Source of the DNA: CAVQMB01 sp963713445
GTDB taxonomy: Bacteria > Pseudomonadota > Gammaproteobacteria > Competibacterales > Competibacteraceae
Reading direction: 5' to 3'
DNA: 64,000 nucleotides
NCBI GenBank assembly: GCA_963713445.1
Contig: CAVQMB010000021.1
Span: 51,272 to 115,271, forward strand
In this document: positions 59,462 through 64,000 of the stretch, one piece after another
Position numbering within the stretch: position 1 is the stretch's first letter
How the letters are laid out: each line of letters starts with the position of its first letter
Translations under genes and position numbers: made by a program
The notes under the pieces: generated by a model
Seen by the model: the letters and a program-made list of their open reading frames with translations, nothing else
Database searches by the model: none
What the model was told of the DNA's origin: nothing

Positions 59462-60079
59462 CCGTCGTTTTCCCCCTGGAGAACCAGCAACGGTACCCGA
59501 ATCGCGGGCAGCAATTCGGTCAGATCCCAATGCCAGAATCCGCGGATCCAGCCAGGCCCCGCTCCAGCCCCAGAATGCCACGTCGACATTGGCACCATGA
59601 TAGCGCGCCAGCCGCGCGCGAAAATCGGTATCTGGTAGGCGTCCCGTGCCCGCCGGACGCTGTCGACGCAGATCGCCTCGTTAAAGACATGTGGCGCCAT
59701 CAGCACTGCGCCGTTCACCCGCTGAATCCTGCACATCACCCGCGTTGACAATGGCGATGGACGCACCATCGCTGTGACCGACCAGTATCGCCTGGCGCAC
59801 CCGCGCGGCATCCAATACGGCCGGAAGCACGACGCGGCCTTCGTCGTGAATATAGCTCAGCGGTCGCGGCAACGCCACCGGATCAGAACCGCCATAGCCA
59901 GCGCGACTGTAGACCAGCGCACTACAACCGGTGGCCGCCACCAACCGGTGCGGAAAATCCTTCCACATAGCGACGCAGCCGAGTCCTTCATGCAGAAACA
60001 CCAGCGTGGGCGCGGCATCCGGCGACGGGCCGATCCAGCAATATTCGAGGCGGGTACCACCCGCATACAGATAATCCAC
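59198..60079 (-). pseudogene. Decayed alpha/beta hydrolase gene
   Basis: Pieces of one hydrolase are spread over three frames. From ATG 60079: LEYCWIGPSPDAAPTLVFLHE and AILVGHSDGASIAIVNAG (nucleophile elbow GHSDG). Then, after a +1 change near 59740, RVNGAVLMAPHVF. Then ARLARYHGANVDVAFWGWSG in a third frame. Then LTELLPAIRVPLLVLQGEND and LADCGHSPFRDQPA (catalytic His). At least four frame changes are needed (two +1, two -1 or +2). The last part is antisense to the extended LysE end. Its start lies 33 nt downstream of the dedA end. Confidence 0.78.
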
Positions 60080-60112
60080 CCACTGCTCCCCTGGCCTGAA
60101 TTCGATGTGGCG

Positions 60113-60734
60113 TCAGTCGGTGTTGTCCGACTTGAGATGGCGCCAGACATACCAGCCGGCACCCACAACAAGCACTGTGATGATCACAGCATCGAAGCGG
60201 TGAAAGTACCCGCCCAAGTGGTTCCAGTTGGCGCCCAGTCGCATGCCTATCCAGGCGAGACCGTAACACCAGATCAGCGAACCGATGAATGTATAGCCGT
60301 TGAAACGCCCCAGCCTCATACCGGCGATGCCCGCCGGCAGAGCAATGAAGGTTCGCACCACCGGCAGCAGGCGGCCAAGCAGGATAGTGATGTCGCCGTG
60401 GCGGTCAAACCAGCGCTCAGCCCGATGCAGGTCACGGTGGGATATCAGCACGTAGCGGCCGTATTGGGCCACCAGTGGCCGGCCGCCGTAAGCGCCCGAC
60501 AGCATAGGCCACCAGCGACCCGAGCACACAGCCGATCGCCCCGGCCAGGCTGACCCCCCAGAGCGTCATTTGTCCGGTGAACACCAGGTAACCGGAAAAC
60601 GGCATGATGATTTCCGAAGGCAATGGCAGGCAGGCGCTTTCGAGCGCCATCAATACCACAATGCCGCCGTAACCCAGTGCTGAAATCGTGCCGATGATGA
60701 AGCTGGCGAGCAGCGCGATACCGGACTCGATCAT
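60113..60734 (-). pseudogene. DedA family membrane protein with a +1 frameshift
   Basis: DedA/Tvp38-type inner-membrane protein. The first frame (ATG 60734) has ESACLPLPSEIIMPFSGYLV, and AGAIGCVLGSLVAYAVG. The second, after an extra base in GGG (60495-60497), has YGGRPLVAQYGRYVLISHRD, then LGRLLPVVRTFIALPAGIAG and the C-terminal helices. Removing the extra base joins AYAVG to AYGG and gives 621 nt (206 aa), the normal DedA length. Frameshift or assembly error. The start overlaps the upstream hydrolase stop by 4 nt (ATGA). Confidence 0.82.
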
Positions 60735-61549
60735 ACGCCAGCGTCGTCAGCATCACAGGAGGCCAGAAAGGCCAGTACCGGGTCGAGGGTCGCCGCCGGC
60801 CTCTCCAGCCAGAATAGGTGTCCCGCCGGCTCAATCAGCTCCAACCGGGCCTGAGGAATCCGTTCCGCGAGGATATGCGAATTGTCGGCATTGATAATAT
60901 TGTCTGGGCGCCCGGTGAGCACCAGCGTCGGTGCCTTGATATCATCCAGCCGGTCGAAGGTGTCATGGGTATCGATAGCTGCCATGCGGCGCTGTAATGC
61001 CGACACATCCAGCGGCCGTTCCCTCCGCGCTGCAGTCAGGGCCTCGAGCACTTGCGGATTGGCCTGCAGGAATGCCTCGGTGAACCCGGCGGCCGCCAAC
61101 CGCCGGGCCCGCTCCTCCGCGGACAGCTCGGCCGTCTCATAGGTATGTTCGCGCGCGGCGCCTTCCAGCTTAGCTGCGTGCGGACCGCCCGGTGTCGTGC
61201 ACCCGAGTACCAGCCCGCGCAGCCGGTCCGGATGGCGTAACGCGAACTCCTGCGCAATCATGCCCCCCATCGACATACCCAGCACATGGGCGCTGCCGAT
61301 GCCCAGCGCATCCATCAACCGCACGCTGTCGTCCGCGTACAGCGCCATACTGTAAGTTTGCACCGGTTTGGCGCTCCAGCCGCTGCCGCGCTGGTCGAAA
61401 GCCAGCACCTGGTGATGTCTCGCCAGGCCCGGCAACAACCGGGCGAAATTGCTGAGATCGCCTTGTAGACCGTGCAACAGCAACAGCGGTGTACCGCTAC
61501 CGTGCAGTTCGTAATATAGGTCGACATCGTCGACGGTTTGTCGAGGCAT
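60731..61549 (-). CDS. Alpha/beta hydrolase
   Basis: Alpha/beta-fold hydrolase of 272 aa, with the oxyanion segment LLLLHGLQGDLSNFARLL, the nucleophile elbow GMSMGGMIAQEFAL (Ser), an Asp in LVLTGRPDNIINADNSH and the His in EPAGHLFWLERP. It resembles 3-oxoadipate enol-lactonase or carboxylesterase-like members, but no catechol pathway genes are close, so the substrate is open. Start at ATG 61549 with AGGA 6 nt upstream; a longer in-frame extension lies upstream but is not conserved. First gene of a pair with dedA. Confidence 0.86.
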   Translation of the reverse strand: MPRQTVDDVDLYYELHGSGTPLLLLHGLQGDLSNFARLLPGLARHHQVLAFDQRGSGWSAKPVQTYSMALYADDSVRLMDALGIGSAHVLGMSMGGMIAQEFALRHPDRLRGLVLGCTTPGGPHAAKLEGAAREHTYETAELSAEERARRLAAAGFTEAFLQANPQVLEALTAARRERPLDVSALQRRMAAIDTHDTFDRLDDIKAPTLVLTGRPDNIINADNSHILAERIPQARLELIEPAGHLFWLERPAATLDPVLAFLASCDADDAGV

Positions 61550-61640
61550 GATATGTCCTACCACGCTGTTGTTGTTACGCGTTACCGAGCGGGCGCACCC
61601 GGCACCTACGCCGTCGTGCGACGGCAGCGTAAGGGATGAT

Positions 61641-61943
61641 TCAGCGGGCGCCCGCCAGCACTTCGTGACTGACGGGCGTGAAACCGCGACACAGCGCTGC
61701 CATCGCGTTCCAGGCCGTTTCGTGTTCCGGCGTCGCCACCCAGGCCTGGCGCTGCCGTTCGGTCTCGAAGTACAGCAGAACGAGCATCCCCTCAGCACCA
61801 GAGCCGCCGAGCGGCCGGGCCAGTTGCACGTCGACAAAGCCCGGCTGGCGGCGCACCGCCGGGACGAATTGACCGGTGAAGCAGTCCTGCAGCGGTTGCT
61901 GGTTTTCGGGCGCAACATCCAGGCTGATCGTCAATACCACCAT
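61641..61943 (-). CDS. Antibiotic biosynthesis monooxygenase (ABM)-domain protein
   Basis: A 100-aa dimeric alpha-beta-barrel protein. MVVLTISLDVAPENQQPL, then RRQPGFVDVQLARPL and VLLYFETERQRQAWVATPEH are the ABM pattern. Members degrade heme or oxidise quinones, or are stress-related dimers of unknown function; the family is not diagnostic. GAGGAG is upstream of the ATG. It precedes the alpha/beta hydrolase by 91 bp on the same strand. Confidence 0.83.
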   Translation of the reverse strand: MVVLTISLDVAPENQQPLQDCFTGQFVPAVRRQPGFVDVQLARPLGGSGAEGMLVLLYFETERQRQAWVATPEHETAWNAMAALCRGFTPVSHEVLAGAR

Positions 61944-62096
61944 CGGCCCACTCTCCTCATTCGTTCAAAAAAAGCCCCGTCACTGCCACCATCGCGCCGG
62001 CCAAAGCAAGTTGCCAGTCACGGCTCGGCGGAATATTAGCATTATCACGGCAACCCCCCTGTACCAGACAGTTGCTTTGGCGACAGTGTCGCAGGC

Positions 62097-62855
62097 TCAC
62101 TTCCGCGTGGGCTGTTTCCGCAGCAGCATGAGTTTGACATAACGGTAATATGTACCCTCGGCACCGGACACCGCCTGCATGAACCCTTCCGGACCATCGA
62201 GAAACCCCCGCTTCAGCACATAGCTGCGCACGAACGCCCACAGCCCGTGGCCGATGGCAGCGACCAGCGTCGCGTCGCGGCCCTGCTGAACCAGTTGTCG
62301 TGCGCCGGCCGAAGAATAACTATTGACTTTGGTCAAAACCTGCTCGAGATTATCAAAACTGGCATGATGTAAAGGCTCGGTCAGCGTTCCGATTTCCCCA
62401 TCGACCACCAGCGCTTCATGTACCAGCCGGTCACTGAAGCGGCCATGCCCGCGGCGCACCAGCCGGACGACATAATCCGGCCACCAACCGCCGTGGCGCA
62501 TCACCCGGCCACAATACGACGATGCCCGTGGCAGGCGATAGGCAGCCGGTGCATCGGGGCGGGCAATGGCGGCCCGTATCTCTTGCTGGAGAGCGTTGCT
62601 TACCGTCTCGTCGGCATCAATGGACAATATCCAGTCGCCGCAGGCTCTCGCGAGTGCCCGGTTTTTCTGCGGTCCGAACCCCGGCCAGTCGGTGACTTCG
62701 ACCCGGGTGGTATATTCCCGGCAGATCGCCACGGTCTCATCACTGCTGCCGGCATCGAGCACGATGATTTCGTCGGCAAAAGCCACCGAGTCGAGGCAGG
62801 CCCGGATACGTGCCGCCTCATCCTTGGTGATGATGATCACTGACAGGCGCTTCAT
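62097..62855 (-). CDS. Glycosyltransferase family 2 (WaaE/KdtX-like)
   Basis: GT-A fold glycosyltransferase, 252 aa. LSVIIITKDEAARIRACLDS at the start, EIIVLDAGSSDETVAICREY, WPGFGPQKNRALARACGDW and the metal-binding SIDADET (DxD-like) fit the WaaE group that adds a beta-glucosyl residue to the lipopolysaccharide core. Start ATG 62855 (MKRLSVI) skips an unconserved upstream extension. The donor and acceptor cannot be told; no other LPS genes are in the window. Confidence 0.87.
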   Translation of the reverse strand: MKRLSVIIITKDEAARIRACLDSVAFADEIIVLDAGSSDETVAICREYTTRVEVTDWPGFGPQKNRALARACGDWILSIDADETVSNALQQEIRAAIARPDAPAAYRLPRASSYCGRVMRHGGWWPDYVVRLVRRGHGRFSDRLVHEALVVDGEIGTLTEPLHHASFDNLEQVLTKVNSYSSAGARQLVQQGRDATLVAAIGHGLWAFVRSYVLKRGFLDGPEGFMQAVSGAEGTYYRYVKLMLLRKQPTRK

Positions 62856-63010
62856 GATCTGAGTCGAACACCATTCAAGCGACATAGGCGCGGCCCCTCT
62901 ATGAGAAGCCGCCAACCAACACGATATATTGCCACACAGCGCCGCCGCGACAGGCGGCGTACCGGCGGCGGCCATGCCCGGCCACCGCGGGGATACCCGC
63001 CAGCAATGTT

Positions 63011-63739
63011 CTAGCCATCCAGCTCCGGATAGTGCCGGAAAATGCCATCCTCGTTGAACGGCAGGCGCCGGTCAGACGCCAGATAGGCCGCAATCCGCGC
63101 CCGCGTGGCCACCCGGCGATGCAGCGCCGCGACCCTCGGATATTGCGGTTCGATCCGGCTGAGGGCAATGGGGAAAGCGTAGCGCAGCCCGTCAATGACC
63201 TGAAACAGCGACAGGTCCGCGTAGCTAAGCTGAGCACCTACCAGATAGGCATCGCCATCCGGGTTGCGGCTCAGCACGTTTTCGAAATAACCGACAAAGC
63301 GTGGCAGACGCTGTTCCAGGAACAGTGCCGTGCGCTGTCGGGCCGCCACTTTCTGTTCCTCGTAATATAGCGCCGCGCCCAGCGGGTGGTGGGTATCGTG
63401 GATCTCCACCACCCAGTCGGCGATGGTCAGCTGAAGCTGATGGGTCCATAAGCGACCAGCCTCGTCAGCCGCAGCCAGCCCATGGCGTGCACCCAGGTAG
63501 AGCAGAATGTTGGCGGTCTGGGCGAGCACCTGATCGCCGGCCTTGAGAAACGGCGGCGCGAACGGCAGCCGGGTCACGGCATCTCCGTCCATGAGACCCA
63601 AAAGCGATGCGCTGGCCGTTGCGGCAGCCGCCGGGTCGCGTTCCACATCGAGGTAATCCACCCCGGCCTCCTCCAGCACCAGCCGCACGAATTCGCCACG
63701 CCCCTGGATGCCCGCCCAGTAATAAAGCTCGTACCGCAT
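63011..63739 (-). CDS. Glutathione S-transferase family protein
   Basis: Two-domain GST (242 aa). The thioredoxin-like N-terminus MRYELYYWAGIQGRGEFVRL has a Tyr/Trp-rich active-site region, and LAQTANILLYLG provides the glutathione-binding Q-T/S. The C-terminal helical domain has AYLVGAQLSYADLSLFQVID with the conserved Asp. It is close to the sigma/alpha-like bacterial class with extended N-terminus. Stand-alone gene, divergent from the acyl-CoA synthetase. Confidence 0.88.
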   Translation of the reverse strand: MRYELYYWAGIQGRGEFVRLVLEEAGVDYLDVERDPAAAATASASLLGLMDGDAVTRLPFAPPFLKAGDQVLAQTANILLYLGARHGLAAADEAGRLWTHQLQLTIADWVVEIHDTHHPLGAALYYEEQKVAARQRTALFLEQRLPRFVGYFENVLSRNPDGDAYLVGAQLSYADLSLFQVIDGLRYAFPIALSRIEPQYPRVAALHRRVATRARIAAYLASDRRLPFNEDGIFRHYPELDG

Positions 63740-63897
63740 GCCGACCTCCGGCAGTTGCCATGGTAACTCGCAGCCTTACAGCCTCCTCGACGCGGGTCAA
63801 CTGCCGTTGCCTGACCCTGATGGGCCCGGCAATGCGTTACAGGGTCCCGAAGCCATAGTATTATTCGGCTGACAAAAGACCAGGAGGAGCCCGACCC

Positions 63898-64000
63898 ATG
63901 CCTGCGCTGACCAAGAGCTACGTCAACGGCACCAGCAGCAAACCCCTGCTGTACCAGACCATTGGCGAGGCCTTCGACGAAACCGTGGCCCACTGGGGCG
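63898..64000 (+). CDS. AMP-binding acyl-CoA synthetase, N-terminal part (runs off the window)
   Basis: The last 34 codons start at ATG 63898, with AGGAGG about 10 nt upstream. They read MPALTKSYVNGTSSKPLLY and then QTIGEAFDETVAHWG, the N-terminal block (SYVxGxSxxPLLxxTIGxxFDxTVA) of fatty-acid/short-chain acyl-CoA synthetases. The rest lies beyond the window. It is separated from the liu-type genes by about 6 kb. Confidence 0.75.
   Translation, partial: MPALTKSYVNGTSSKPLLYQTIGEAFDETVAHWG

Noticed and set aside
1..64000. CRISPR arrays, tRNA or rRNA genes, insertion sequences, prophage or attachment sites
   Set aside because: I saw no regular spaced repeats, transposase motifs, integrases or cloverleaf-type genes on reading both strands. 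tRNAs are easily missed by eye, so a tRNA search program should confirm this.

Overview
The window looks like chromosome of a high-GC gammaproteobacterium. The codon third positions are strongly G/C, genes are packed tightly with many 1-11 nt overlaps, and several gene orders are ones known from gammaproteobacteria. These include pcnB-folK, yciB-yciI-bolA-trmB, scpA-scpB-rluB, and mtaD-ubiG-mupP-yciK as in Pseudomonas. I see no rRNA, tRNA, CRISPR array, transposase or prophage. The species cannot be named from this sequence alone.

Layout, 0-20.7 kb. It opens with pcnB and folK, then two 623-residue SLC13-type anion transporters with internal RCK_C domains. These two flank a short minus-strand pair of sulfotransferase genes: one is intact, the other is a remnant with an out-of-frame internal deletion. 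Next come the minus-strand yciB-yciI-bolA-trmB operon, yciO, trpS, scpA, scpB and rluB, and the minus-strand series mtaD-ubiG-mupP-(NDUFAF6-like)-yciK. A leaderless gamma-glutamyltransferase and a 2-hydroxyacid dehydrogenase follow.

20.9-38.5 kb. A LOG-family gene precedes a translationally coupled module: a DUF2760 protein, a 614-aa Hsp70 and a 912-aa Hsp70 with a long C-terminal extension. This is the best candidate here for a poorly described system. Then come DoxX and two flavoproteins, one DHCR24-like and one of the DAO fold. The largest operon (30.1-38.5 kb) holds a nearly complete pentose-phosphate route: tal-pgi fusion, short NAD-type gnd, zwf, an SHB17-like histidine phosphatase, pgl and tkt. 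The phosphatase suggests a sedoheptulose-bisphosphatase (riboneogenesis) step.

38.5-49.7 kb. Convergent Glu/Leu-type dehydrogenase and otsA, a Cys-rich NifX-like small protein, an FNR-like regulator with cluster-type cysteines, DUF4892, an amidase-nitrilase-GNAT run, DUF3422, msrA and a 2OG-Fe(II) oxygenase.

49.7-64 kb. A branched-chain acyl-CoA (leucine/isovalerate) catabolic operon: isovaleryl-CoA dehydrogenase, thiolase, acyl-CoA dehydrogenase, and the two methylcrotonyl-CoA carboxylase subunits. It is preceded by a 16-bp perfect palindrome that overlaps a promoter -35 element, and followed by a DUF6314 gene and the biotin transporter bioY. The remainder is LysE, a decayed hydrolase, DedA, an alpha/beta hydrolase, an ABM protein, a glycosyltransferase, a GST and the start of an acyl-CoA synthetase. 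From about 51 to 61 kb several otherwise intact genes are broken by single-base insertions in short G/C runs. Removing them restores family-typical lengths, so assembly error must be weighed against recent gene decay.
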